A program made the translations under genes and the position numbers. From positions 124,001 to 188,000 of the forward strand of contig CAZNPA010000001.1 in NCBI GenBank assembly GCA_964575095.1: a DNA stretch of 64,000 nucleotides, in the 5' to 3' direction. Shown piece after piece: positions 39,887-48,318 of the stretch. The notes below the pieces were generated by a model, which did no database searches, was not told where the DNA came from, and saw nothing but the letters and a program-made list of their open reading frames with translations. This DNA is from CAZNPA01 sp964575095 (GTDB taxonomy: Bacteria; Pseudomonadota; Alphaproteobacteria; Rickettsiales; SXRF01). Each line of letters begins with the position of its first letter. The stretch's first letter is position 1.

Positions 39887-42019
39887 GTGTCCCCATCGCC
39901 TAAAAAATCCATCGATCTTTCCGAACACACAAGCTTTACCCCAAAATTCTACAGCATCGCCGTGCTGGTCGGCACTATCGTTGTTGTCGGCGTCTGGCTG
40001 ATCGTGCGTTTCGCCGCCGCCGATCTCAACCGCGACCTCTACACCTGGCAAGATAAGCTCAACCTCATCGCTGAAAGCCGCGCCAACGAGGTCGATACCT
40101 GGATTGCCAACCGTTTCAAAAGCATGCGCTCGCTCGCCAGCAACCCATCGCTGCAGATTTATCTCGGCGAATTGCAATCGAACGGTAAATCAGCATCGGC
40201 GGTGGAACCGGCGCAAAAAACCTATTTACGCAACCTGTTGCTGTTCACCGCCGAACAGACCGGATTTACGACCACCGAAAACGCACCTATCAACGCCAAC
40301 GTGCCGCAGGACAACATGAGCGGCCTCGCCATCATTGGCAGCGACGGCCAGATCATCGCCTCCACGACCATGTCACCCGGCACCGCCGCGTTCCTCAACA
40401 CTCAGGCCAAAAAACAGCCCACCGGTAAGGAATCCCTTATCGACATGCAAAAAGACAGCGACGGCACACTGTATCTTGGGTTCGTCGCGCCGGTTTTTTC
40501 AATTCAGGATGATCGCAATTCGCGTTTGCCGATCGGCCAGATCGTCGGCATCACAGCCGTCGACGAAAGCCTCTTCCATGTCCTGAAGCACCCCGGCACT
40601 ACGGAAAAATCGCTCGAAACTATTCTGGTGCGTACAAGCGGAACCAAAATCGATTTTCTATCACCGCTGCTGGACGGCGCCGCGCCGCTGGCCAAGCAGA
40701 TCGATGTCAACACGCCGCATTCCGCCGAGTCGGAGTTGCTGCGCACCGTCGGCGATTTTTCCAGCACCATGAAAGATTACCGCGACCGCACGGTGCTCGC
40801 CACCTCGCGCGCGGTCACCGGCGCGCCGTGGAAGCTGATCGTAAAGATAGACCGCGACGAAGCGTTGGCCGACAGCAACGAGCACCGCAACGATATGATT
40901 CTGGTATTTTTCCTGCTGGTAGGCGTGGTGGCGCTGACGGTGGCTACCGTCTGGTGGCATGCGCATTCCAAACGCGCGCTGACGATGTCGCGCTATTTCC
41001 GCAAGTTGGCGGCACAAACGCTGGCGCAGGAACATTTGCTGCGGCTGGTCACCGACCACCAGCCGGAACCGATCTATATCGTCGATACGCAATCACATTA
41101 TTATTTCGCCAACCATAAAGCATCGCTGGAATCCGGCATGGCTCCGGAATTTATTTTGGGGAAAACACTGAGCGACGTGCGCGGCACCGGCCGCGCCCTT
41201 TACGTCAGCGAGCATTGCGACAAGGCGCTGAAATCCCGCCGCATCATTTACGATATGGCGCGCGTGCACACTGATCACGGCGAAAAGGTCATCCGCACAG
41301 CGTTCGTGCCGCTCGACCACATTCCGGTGGTGAATCTGCCGGAATCGACGGCCGGCGTTCTGGTGATCGAGCAAGACATCAGCGAAATCATCTACGAGCG
41401 CGAACGCCGCCTTGAAATCCAGAACCAGCTGATACAAACATTGATTAAGATGGTGGATCGGCGCGATCCGTTCTCCGCCAATCACTCGCTGCTGGTATCG
41501 CAAGTCGCGCATAAAATTGCCAGCGACATGGAGCTGCATGCGCCACTCATCGAAACCGCGCATATTGCCGGCTGCCTGATGAATATCGGCAAAATCGTCG
41601 TGCCGACGGAACTCTTGACCAAAACCAAGAGCCTCACCGCCGACGAAAAGCGCATCATTCAGGAATCGATGCTGGCCGCCGCCGAACTGGTCAAAGGCAT
41701 CAATTTCGACGGCCCGGTGGCGGAAACGCTCCGGCAATGGCAGGAGAAATGGGACGGCAGCGGCCCGTTGGGATTGCGCGGCGAGGCGATCCTCGTCACC
41801 GCGCGCATCATCGCCATCGCCAATGCCTTCATCGGCATGATCAGCCCGCGCTCGTGGCGCACGGCCATTCCCATCGAGTCAGCAACGAACTTCCTGCTCG
41901 ATCAGTCGGACACGCATTTCGACCGCCGCATCGTCGTGGCGCTGATCAACTTCATTGAGAATCACAACGGCCGCGCCTGGGTTGAAAATATCCTGCAGGA
42001 CAAAAAAACCGCCGCCTGA
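39887..42019 (+). CDS. Membrane sensor with periplasmic domain, PAS and degenerate HD-GYP domain
   Basis: A 710-aa protein: helix at about residues 22-43, a periplasmic sensor of about 270 residues (dCACHE-like, MSGLAIIGSDGQIIASTTM), a second helix at about 336-356, a PAS domain (LVTDHQPEPIYIVDTQSHYY), then an HD-GYP domain. In that domain the HD pair is replaced (GCLMNIGKIVVP), the next His is lost (QESMLAAAEL), and HHE...GYP reads WQEKWDGSGPLG. Only the first His (NHSLLVSQVAHKIA) is kept. It is thus probably not a phosphodiesterase but may still bind c-di-GMP or a partner. GTG at 39887 follows AGGAG at 8 nt; ATG at 39869 is an alternative. Confidence 0.85.
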   Translation: MSPSPKKSIDLSEHTSFTPKFYSIAVLVGTIVVVGVWLIVRFAAADLNRDLYTWQDKLNLIAESRANEVDTWIANRFKSMRSLASNPSLQIYLGELQSNGKSASAVEPAQKTYLRNLLLFTAEQTGFTTTENAPINANVPQDNMSGLAIIGSDGQIIASTTMSPGTAAFLNTQAKKQPTGKESLIDMQKDSDGTLYLGFVAPVFSIQDDRNSRLPIGQIVGITAVDESLFHVLKHPGTTEKSLETILVRTSGTKIDFLSPLLDGAAPLAKQIDVNTPHSAESELLRTVGDFSSTMKDYRDRTVLATSRAVTGAPWKLIVKIDRDEALADSNEHRNDMILVFFLLVGVVALTVATVWWHAHSKRALTMSRYFRKLAAQTLAQEHLLRLVTDHQPEPIYIVDTQSHYYFANHKASLESGMAPEFILGKTLSDVRGTGRALYVSEHCDKALKSRRIIYDMARVHTDHGEKVIRTAFVPLDHIPVVNLPESTAGVLVIEQDISEIIYERERRLEIQNQLIQTLIKMVDRRDPFSANHSLLVSQVAHKIASDMELHAPLIETAHIAGCLMNIGKIVVPTELLTKTKSLTADEKRIIQESMLAAAELVKGINFDGPVAETLRQWQEKWDGSGPLGLRGEAILVTARIIAIANAFIGMISPRSWRTAIPIESATNFLLDQSDTHFDRRIVVALINFIENHNGRAWVENILQDKKTAA

Positions 42020-42040
42020 TTATGGCGTTGGTGTAGGCCG

Positions 42041-43486
42041 CTAGAACGGTTTGGGATAGTAGACCTGCGCGCCGTTTAGCACCGTCGCCGGGACGTAGTT
42101 TTGCTCGATGGCGCGCTGCATCTCCGGCGTCCAGCGCTGAGAAAATTCGGTGCTGTTTTTTTCGATGGCGATGACGCCGAATTTCCTTTGCCGCAAATCC
42201 TCAAGAAATTTTGCCTGCGACCATCGACCCGATGCCGCCAGTTGTTCCATCTCGAAAGGTTGAAAATAGAGCGGTTTTCCCGCCAGCGCGATCATGCCCA
42301 TATGCCGGTCGGCAAGCGCCGGGCCGGGCGCTTCGGAGATGATCCGCTGGAGTTGCGCGCATTCCTCACGGTCCTCCCGCACCATCTCATGGTACGAGGA
42401 GCGAAACATGAGAAAGAGAAAAACGACCGCTTGGAAGAACAGCAAAACGCCGACTTCGATCGATTGCCGGTGCGGCTCGTTGGCGCGGGGCGAGGCGGCG
42501 ATGCCCATGGCCAAGGCCAGCGCCACCTGGAATTCGCTGAAATAGCTGTGATTGGAGCCGATTTTACCGAAGGCGGCTGCCGTCACCGTTGCGAAAGCGA
42601 AATAAATCAGCACACAGAGACGCGCCTGGGGTTTCACCGGCCGCATGACCAGCGTCAACAGCAATGTCATGAAGGCGAAGGTCGATATCGTCAGCACGAC
42701 GGTAAAAAACCCGAAGGAGCGCTGCAGGGAAAATGCGTTGATATTCGATGTCACTAAATTGAACCACAATCCGCCCCCGGTCAGCCATTGCCCGGCAAGC
42801 AGCACACCGGCCGCAAGAAACGCGGTGGCGGCGGCGAGGGAGCATGCCTCTCTGGATTTTTTTTGCGTCAGCAAATAAATAAAGGCGGTGCCCGGCCCCG
42901 CCAGCGCGTAAATTTGCTTGGCGTAGATGGCGGCGGTGAACAGGAGCGCCGCCATCCATAATGCCCTGCGGCCGGGCAGGGCGATGGCCGCGTAAAGTCC
43001 TGCCAGGCTCAATGCCTGAGCAAGAGAGTCGACGCGGTAGAGGTGTGTCGTGCCGCCGATCATGGGAGACATCAGTACCATTAGGCCCGTGACAAGGGCG
43101 GCACGCGCGGAGCCCGTCAGGTGGCGCAATAGCAATCCGGCGAACCAGGCGCTGGCGAAATGGCTGAGTACGGAAATGATTTTTCCGGGAACGAAGCTGG
43201 GCTCGCCCAGCATCGCCAGGAACGGTAATTGCAGCAGATGAAATAACGGCGGATAATTGGAAACGGTGTAAGGCGGTACGGAAAGGTCGTTTCGGTATAT
43301 TGGCTCACCCTTGAGCAACCGCATCGCCTGTTCCAGCAACGGGCCTTCGTTATAGGCGTTGGACGTAGTGAAAAGGATATCCGTGCCGTAATTCCACGTC
43401 AGCAGCCACAGCGTCACTGCATAGAGAAAAAAGACAAAGCACAGGAAATACCTATCGGCTGGACTTCCTGCCACCGCCGTCCGCAT
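42041..43486 (-). CDS. GT-C-type integral membrane glycosyltransferase-like protein
   Basis: The ATG at 43486 comes directly after the parC stop. The 481-aa product has about ten hydrophobic helices. After helix 1 the first outer loop has NEGPLLEQAMRLLKGEPIYR then VSNYPPLFHLLQLPF, resembling the acidic first loop of GT-C enzymes such as PMT/ArnT and DUF2029 proteins, which use polyprenyl-linked sugars. The C-terminal 100 residues form a soluble domain. No ribosome-binding site is seen, so translation may be coupled to parC. It may add sugars to lipids or proteins in the envelope; the substrate is unknown. Confidence 0.7.
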   Translation of the reverse strand: MRTAVAGSPADRYFLCFVFFLYAVTLWLLTWNYGTDILFTTSNAYNEGPLLEQAMRLLKGEPIYRNDLSVPPYTVSNYPPLFHLLQLPFLAMLGEPSFVPGKIISVLSHFASAWFAGLLLRHLTGSARAALVTGLMVLMSPMIGGTTHLYRVDSLAQALSLAGLYAAIALPGRRALWMAALLFTAAIYAKQIYALAGPGTAFIYLLTQKKSREACSLAAATAFLAAGVLLAGQWLTGGGLWFNLVTSNINAFSLQRSFGFFTVVLTISTFAFMTLLLTLVMRPVKPQARLCVLIYFAFATVTAAAFGKIGSNHSYFSEFQVALALAMGIAASPRANEPHRQSIEVGVLLFFQAVVFLFLMFRSSYHEMVREDREECAQLQRIISEAPGPALADRHMGMIALAGKPLYFQPFEMEQLAASGRWSQAKFLEDLRQRKFGVIAIEKNSTEFSQRWTPEMQRAIEQNYVPATVLNGAQVYYPKPF

Positions 43487-43487
43487 G

Positions 43488-45716
43488 TCAGGAGAACGTA
43501 TTGGATCTTGGGAAACCGGCGGGCGGCATATGGCCAACGCCGGCGCGGTTGCCGACCCAGCCCTTGAGATTCTTTTCCACCATGTTTTTTCCGCCGCCTG
43601 CAACCCAGCTTAGACCTTCCTTCAGGACGAAACATTTCACGTCGGAAAGGTGACCGCTCTTGTATTTTTGCAAGGATACGCCCTGACCGCGTTTCATCGG
43701 CGGCACTTGATCGATCGGGAAAATGATGAGTTTGCGGTTATCGCCGATGACGGCAACATGATCGGCAGCAGGCGGCACCAGCGCGCACACGGCGGCCTTA
43801 TGGCCCACCGGCGGATTGAGGATTTGCTTGCCGCTGCGCGTTTGCGCCTCAAGGTCATCGGAATCGACGATGAAGCCTTTGCCCGCCGTCGACGCTACCA
43901 GAAATTTCTGCCCCGGCACGAACATATGCATGCCCGCGACATCTTCCTCGCCCATGTCGAGCATCAGGCGCACCGGCTCGCCGTGGCCTTTGCCGCGCGG
44001 AATCTTGTCGCAGGGCAGGGTGTAGAACTTGCCGTTGGTAGCGAACACCAATAATTTATCGGTCGTCTGCGCCTGCAACTGGAATTTTTCCTCGTCGCCT
44101 TCCTTGTATTTGATATCGGAAACATCGACATCATGGCCTTTAAGCCCGCGTATCCAGCCCATCTTCGAGCAGAGGATGGTGATCGGCTCTTTCTCGACGA
44201 AGGCTTCGATATCGAGTTCGGTGACGGCAGGCGCGTCGGCAAACTGCGTGCGGCGGCGACCGAGCGGATTTTTGCCGCCGAACTTGGCTTTGATGTCGGC
44301 AATCTCACCGGCGATTTTTTCCCAGCGTTTGTCTTCGGATTTGAGCAGCGCCTTCAACGCCTTTTGCTCTTTGGAAAGCTCGGCGTGCTCGCCCTTGATC
44401 TCGAATTCCTCCAGCTTGCGTAACGAACGCAGGCGTGTGTTCAAAATGGCTTCGGCCTGAATGTCCGACAGGCTCCATTTCTTCATGATGACCGGCTTGG
44501 GCTCGTCCTCGCGGCGGATGATGCGGATCAATTCATCCAGATTGAGATAAGCGATCAGCAAGCCGTCCAGAATTTCCAACCGGTGCGCGATTTTTTCCAA
44601 ACGGTAATTGCTGCGGCGGATCAGCACGTCCATGCGGTGTGCCAGGAATGCTTGCAGAATTTCTTTCAGGTTCATCACGCGCGGCGCGCCATTGGCATCC
44701 AGCACGTTTAAATTGAAGTTCGAGCGCGATTCCAGATCGGTCGATTTGAACAGCGACTCCATCAGCATTTCATCGGAGACCGTGCGGCTACGCGGTTCCA
44801 GCACGATGCGGATTTCTTCCGCCGATTCGTCGCGGATGTTGCCTAAGAGCGGCAGTTTTTTATTCTTGAACAGTTCGGCGATGTGCTCGATCAGTTTTGA
44901 TTTTTGCACCTGGTACGGAATTTCGGTGACGACGATCTGATAGAGGCCGTGCGACAATTCTTCTTTTTTCCATTTGCCGCGCACGCGTATCGAGCCGCGG
45001 CCGGTTTCGTAGGCGGCGCGGATATTCTCCGGCGCTTCGACGATGATGCCGCCGGTCGGGAAATCCGGGCCGGGGATGCGCGTGACGAGGTTGCGCACGG
45101 CGCAATCGGGCTTTTCGATTAAATATAAAAGTCCGTCGCACAGCTCGCCAACATTGTGCGGTGGAATGGAGGTCGCCATGCCGACGGCAATGCCTTCCGA
45201 GCCGTTGGCCAATAAATTCGGGAAATTGGCGGGCAGCACCATCGGCTCGGAGTCCTCGCCATCGTAAGTGCTGCGGAAATTGACGGTGTTTTCGTCGATG
45301 CCTTCCAAGAGCGCCATCGCCACGTCGGTCAGGCGCGCCTCGGTGTATCGCATGGCGGCGGCGTTGTCGCCGTCGACCGAGCCGAAATTGCCCTGGCCTT
45401 CGACCAGCGGATAGCGCACCGCGAACGACTGCGCCAGGCGCACCATCGCCTCATACACCGCCACGTCGCCGTGCGGATGGTACTTGCCGATGACGTCGCC
45501 GACGACGCGCGCGCATTTCTTATAGCCGGATTTTGGATCGAGCTTGAGCTGCAACATCGCGTACAGCAACCGGCGATGCACGGGTTTTAAGCCATCGCGC
45601 ACATCCGGCAGCGACCGCGCCGTAATGGTGGACAGCGCGTAGGAAAGGTACTTCTCCTCCAAGGTCGTCTTGAAGGAAACGCGGTTGATGGTTTCGTCTA
45701 TTTTAGGTTTAGCCAT
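43488..45716 (-). CDS. parC: DNA topoisomerase IV subunit A
   Basis: Breaks and rejoins DNA to decatenate chromosomes with ParE. The 742-aa product has the N-terminal SLPDVRDGLKPVHRRLLYAM, GKYHPHGDVAVYEAMVR with the quinolone-contact region, and AAAMRYTEARLTDVA with the catalytic Tyr (about residue 122). A long coiled-coil and a C-terminal beta-pinwheel domain follow. The length is that of ParC, shorter than GyrA, and the C-terminal domain lacks a clear GyrA box. The start overlaps recO by 8 nt, the recO-parC order seen in alphaproteobacteria. Confidence 0.93.
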   Translation of the reverse strand: MAKPKIDETINRVSFKTTLEEKYLSYALSTITARSLPDVRDGLKPVHRRLLYAMLQLKLDPKSGYKKCARVVGDVIGKYHPHGDVAVYEAMVRLAQSFAVRYPLVEGQGNFGSVDGDNAAAMRYTEARLTDVAMALLEGIDENTVNFRSTYDGEDSEPMVLPANFPNLLANGSEGIAVGMATSIPPHNVGELCDGLLYLIEKPDCAVRNLVTRIPGPDFPTGGIIVEAPENIRAAYETGRGSIRVRGKWKKEELSHGLYQIVVTEIPYQVQKSKLIEHIAELFKNKKLPLLGNIRDESAEEIRIVLEPRSRTVSDEMLMESLFKSTDLESRSNFNLNVLDANGAPRVMNLKEILQAFLAHRMDVLIRRSNYRLEKIAHRLEILDGLLIAYLNLDELIRIIRREDEPKPVIMKKWSLSDIQAEAILNTRLRSLRKLEEFEIKGEHAELSKEQKALKALLKSEDKRWEKIAGEIADIKAKFGGKNPLGRRRTQFADAPAVTELDIEAFVEKEPITILCSKMGWIRGLKGHDVDVSDIKYKEGDEEKFQLQAQTTDKLLVFATNGKFYTLPCDKIPRGKGHGEPVRLMLDMGEEDVAGMHMFVPGQKFLVASTAGKGFIVDSDDLEAQTRSGKQILNPPVGHKAAVCALVPPAADHVAVIGDNRKLIIFPIDQVPPMKRGQGVSLQKYKSGHLSDVKCFVLKEGLSWVAGGGKNMVEKNLKGWVGNRAGVGHMPPAGFPRSNTFS

Positions 45717-46467
45717 GGTGTTCTTTCATCATTGCCACTAATCGCCCGCGCGCAGCAGGGAGCTTTCTCCCATGCGGCGCTACCAGACGAGAATCGAGAA
45801 AATAGCCTGTCAGCCGCAGCCCTGCAAGGGTTTCTTTCCTTTCATCCCGAGCGAGTCGAGGGATCTTAGATCCCTCCGCTTCGCGTTCGGGATGTAGGAA
45901 AGAGGGCAACTCCAGCAACTTCTCCTTATAAGGCTCGCCGGCGTCTCTGGATACGGCGCGGCCGGATTTGGGGGAGACGTAGGTCAGGTTATCGGCCGAG
46001 CCGGTGGCGGCACAGGTTTTGAGATCCAGCCCAAAACCGCTCTGGGAAAGGATTTCAAGCTCCAGCTTTACATAGGTTTCCTGCCAATGCTCGGCATCGC
46101 GCAGCTGCTCCAAAAACCCATAAAAATGGTTATAGAGGGTGGGATAGGGATGCCGCTCGGGCAGAGCCGCTTCGAGCAGGGCGGTCGCCGACGTCAGCGC
46201 CGCTAAGCGGAACTTATCCGCCATGGCATGGGCGGTGAAAGGCTCCAAAAGCTCGACCTTAAAAGCGCCTAATTGTTCGGAAAGACGCGCATTCCAGGTG
46301 ACGTTTATGGCATTTCCAGGCTGTAAAATACCGCGATTAGACTTGGAAGATGCGCCGCGCACGACGCCGCCATACACGCCGTGTTCCCGCGAAAACACCC
46401 GCGCGACGGCTTTATTCTCGCCGAATTTGCGCGCCGATAGCACGATTGCGTCGTCCGTCCACTGCAT
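45709..46467 (-). CDS. recO: DNA repair protein RecO
   Basis: Recombination mediator that loads RecA with RecR. The N-terminal OB-fold reads WTDDAIVLSARKFGENKAVA then EHGVYGGVVRGASSKSNRG. A helical middle and C-terminal block follow, with LSQSGFGLDLKTCAATG. At 252 aa it is slightly long because residues about 191-208 (HPEREAEGSKIPRLARDE) are encoded by a TCCTGAGCG-class palindrome (45843-45894), an in-frame insertion before ETLAGLRLTGYFL. It is coupled to parC. Confidence 0.95.
   Translation of the reverse strand: MQWTDDAIVLSARKFGENKAVARVFSREHGVYGGVVRGASSKSNRGILQPGNAINVTWNARLSEQLGAFKVELLEPFTAHAMADKFRLAALTSATALLEAALPERHPYPTLYNHFYGFLEQLRDAEHWQETYVKLELEILSQSGFGLDLKTCAATGSADNLTYVSPKSGRAVSRDAGEPYKEKLLELPSFLHPEREAEGSKIPRLARDERKETLAGLRLTGYFLDSRLVAPHGRKLPAARGRLVAMMKEHHG
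45843..45894. repeat. TCCTGAGCG-class palindrome inside recO, in frame
   Basis: CATCCCGAGCGAGTCGAGGG then ATC on the left, and GATCCCTCCGCTTCGCGTTC then GGGATG on the right, form a 52-bp fold-back with a TTA centre. The core GAGTCGAGGGATCTT matches the intergenic copy at 54200-54284. Confidence 0.8.
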
Positions 46468-46554
46468 CTTGAAACCCGTTTTTACCGCCCCATATTTATT
46501 ATACCAGGCGCCATAACGGGCCTGGATATTAACTTGCTTTTAAAGGAGTTTTTT

Positions 46555-47019
46555 ATGCACGCTTATGATTTATCCCCCTTATTCCGGTCAACCGTTGGGT
46601 TTGACCATCTGTCCAATCTTATCGACGGCGCGTTCAAAATGGACGAGCGCAACGTCGCATATCCGCCCTATAATATCGCAAAATTATCGGAAGATGAATA
46701 CGAAATTACGATGGCGGTGGCAGGATTCAAACAATCCGAGCTCAATATCGTCGCGCAGCAAAACACGCTGATCGTTTCCGGTGGCACGCAGGAGCAGGAA
46801 GAGAAAGAAGAAAAATCCTATCTCCACCGCGGTATTGCGACGCGCAGTTTCGAGCGCAAATTCTCGCTGGCCGACCATGTAAAGGTCGTCGATGCCAATT
46901 TAAGCGATGGCTTACTGACCTTAAAGCTGGTGCGGGAAATCCCCGAAGCCAGCAAACCGAAGACAATTGCCATTAACAGCGGTAGCCTGATAGAAGGCAA
47001 GGGTAAAAAGGCCGCTTAA
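46555..47019 (+). CDS. Small heat-shock protein, Hsp20 (IbpA) family
   Basis: ATP-independent holdase chaperone, 154 aa. The N-terminal DLSPLFRSTVGFDHLSNLID is the IbpA-type start. The alpha-crystallin domain has YEITMAVAGFKQSELNIVAQ, RGIATRSFERKFSLADHVKV and DGLLTLKLVREIPE, and the IxI-like tail is PKTIAI. AAAGGAG stands before the ATG at 46555, which decides this start over the upstream ATG at 46534. The gene probably responds to heat; no heat-shock promoter or ROSE-type thermometer could be made out with confidence. Confidence 0.95.
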   Translation: MHAYDLSPLFRSTVGFDHLSNLIDGAFKMDERNVAYPPYNIAKLSEDEYEITMAVAGFKQSELNIVAQQNTLIVSGGTQEQEEKEEKSYLHRGIATRSFERKFSLADHVKVVDANLSDGLLTLKLVREIPEASKPKTIAINSGSLIEGKGKKAA

Positions 47020-47034
47020 TTACCCTCACCCTAA

Positions 47035-47059
47035 CCCTCTCCCGCATTGCGGGAGAGGG
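47035..47059. repeat. CCCTCTCCCGC-ATT-GCGGGAGAGGG hairpin between hsp20 and the pirin gene
   Basis: A perfect 11-bp stem with a 3-nt loop, preceded by ACCCTCACCCTAA. This is the form of a repeat common between proteobacterial genes. It ends just before the AAGGAG ribosome-binding site of the pirin gene. Confidence 0.8.
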
Positions 47060-47074
47060 GAAAAGGAGAATCCT

Positions 47075-47776
47075 ATGCTCGCACTGAGAAAATCCGATGC
47101 GCGCGGCGCATTTAAAATCGATTGGCTCGACAGCAAACACACGTTCAGCTTCGGCCATTACCATGACCCAAAACATATGGGATTTGGCGACTTGCGCGTT
47201 ATCAACGAAGATATTGTTGTGCCCGGCGGCGGATTTGAAACGCATCCGCACCGCGACATGGAAATCATCACCTACGTCATGGAAGGCGCGCTGCAGCACA
47301 AGGATTCGCTGGGCACCGGCTCGACGATTGTTCCCGGCGATGTGCAGCGCATGTCGGCCGGCACCGGCATCTTGCACAGCGAGTTCAATCCGCTCAACGA
47401 CAAGCCGGTGCACCTATTGCAGATTTGGATTTTGCCGGAGAAGAAGGGCATCGCGCCCTCCTACGCGCAGGAAAATTTCACCGAGAAACGTAAACCCGGA
47501 AAATTGACATTGCTGGTATCGAAAGATGGCCGCGATGGAAGCCTATCGATGAATCAAGATGCCAATATGTATGTGCTGGATTTGGATGCCGGGAAGTCGT
47601 TTGAATATAACGTTCCCACGGACCGTAGCGCTTGGGTACAGGTTGCGCGCGGCGCGGCAACGATGAACGGTCAAAAATTAGGGCAAGGCGATGGCGTCGG
47701 CATCCGCGATGAGAACATTTTGAAATTCACCGCCGATAAAAAATCGGAGATTTTGCTGTTCGATTTAGCGGCTTGA
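47075..47776 (+). CDS. Pirin family protein
   Basis: A two-cupin protein of 233 aa. The N-terminal cupin has the metal site FETHPHRDMEIITYVMEG (His-x-His) and GTGILHSEFNP (His and Glu), with WILPEKKGIAPSYAQ following, as in YhhW-type pirins that can act as quercetin dioxygenases. The C-terminal cupin is less conserved. AAGGAG precedes the ATG. The end overlaps the convergent MaoC gene by 12 nt. The physiological role is not known. Confidence 0.93.
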   Translation: MLALRKSDARGAFKIDWLDSKHTFSFGHYHDPKHMGFGDLRVINEDIVVPGGGFETHPHRDMEIITYVMEGALQHKDSLGTGSTIVPGDVQRMSAGTGILHSEFNPLNDKPVHLLQIWILPEKKGIAPSYAQENFTEKRKPGKLTLLVSKDGRDGSLSMNQDANMYVLDLDAGKSFEYNVPTDRSAWVQVARGAATMNGQKLGQGDGVGIRDENILKFTADKKSEILLFDLAA

Positions 47777-48223
47777 TTTTCTCGGCACCCACACGGCGGC
47801 TTCCATCGACATCGCCAGCTCATTTTTCTGGTTGAAAGTCTCGATGGTGTATTTCATCACGCCATGCGTCGGTTTCGATTGCGACAGGCGTTTATCGGTG
47901 ATGGTGATGACGGCATGCAGCGTATCGCCGGGATAGACCGGCCGCGGCCAGCGTAATTTATCTATACCCAGGCCAAGTAATCCGCCGGAGATTTCCACCA
48001 ATTTGCTGGTAGTTTTAAGTTTCATGGTAATCGCCGCCGTCTGCCAGCCGCTGACAATTAAGGTGCCGTGCGGAGTTTCCTGCGCCGCCCTCTCGTCGAC
48101 GTGCATCGCCTGCGGGTCGTACTCGCGGGCGAAGGCGAGGGCGTGCTCCTTATCGATGGTGACGTTTTCCGTCTCCAGCGTTTGCCCGATCTCGAAATCT
48201 TCGTAGTACAAAGGATCTGCCAT
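47765..48223 (-). CDS. MaoC family hydratase
   Basis: Hot-dog-fold enzyme, probably acting on enoyl-CoA substrates. The 152-aa product begins with YYEDFEIGQTLETENVTIDK and has the hydratase motif FAREYDPQAMHVDERAA (Asp and His of the catalytic dyad) then LIVSGWQTAAI. RPVYPGDTLHAVITI is the typical second half. The ATG at 48223 is preferred over GTG at 48235. The substrate is unknown; no fatty-acid degradation genes are adjacent. Confidence 0.9.
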   Translation of the reverse strand: MADPLYYEDFEIGQTLETENVTIDKEHALAFAREYDPQAMHVDERAAQETPHGTLIVSGWQTAAITMKLKTTSKLVEISGGLLGLGIDKLRWPRPVYPGDTLHAVITITDKRLSQSKPTHGVMKYTIETFNQKNELAMSMEAAVWVPRKSSR

Positions 48224-48318
48224 GCGTTTGCTCACTTGCCAAAAGGTTCAATGAGCATAATAGTGAATGTCTCATGTTTTAATCAACATTATTGCAGGAG
48301 GATGGTGAAACAGGATTA

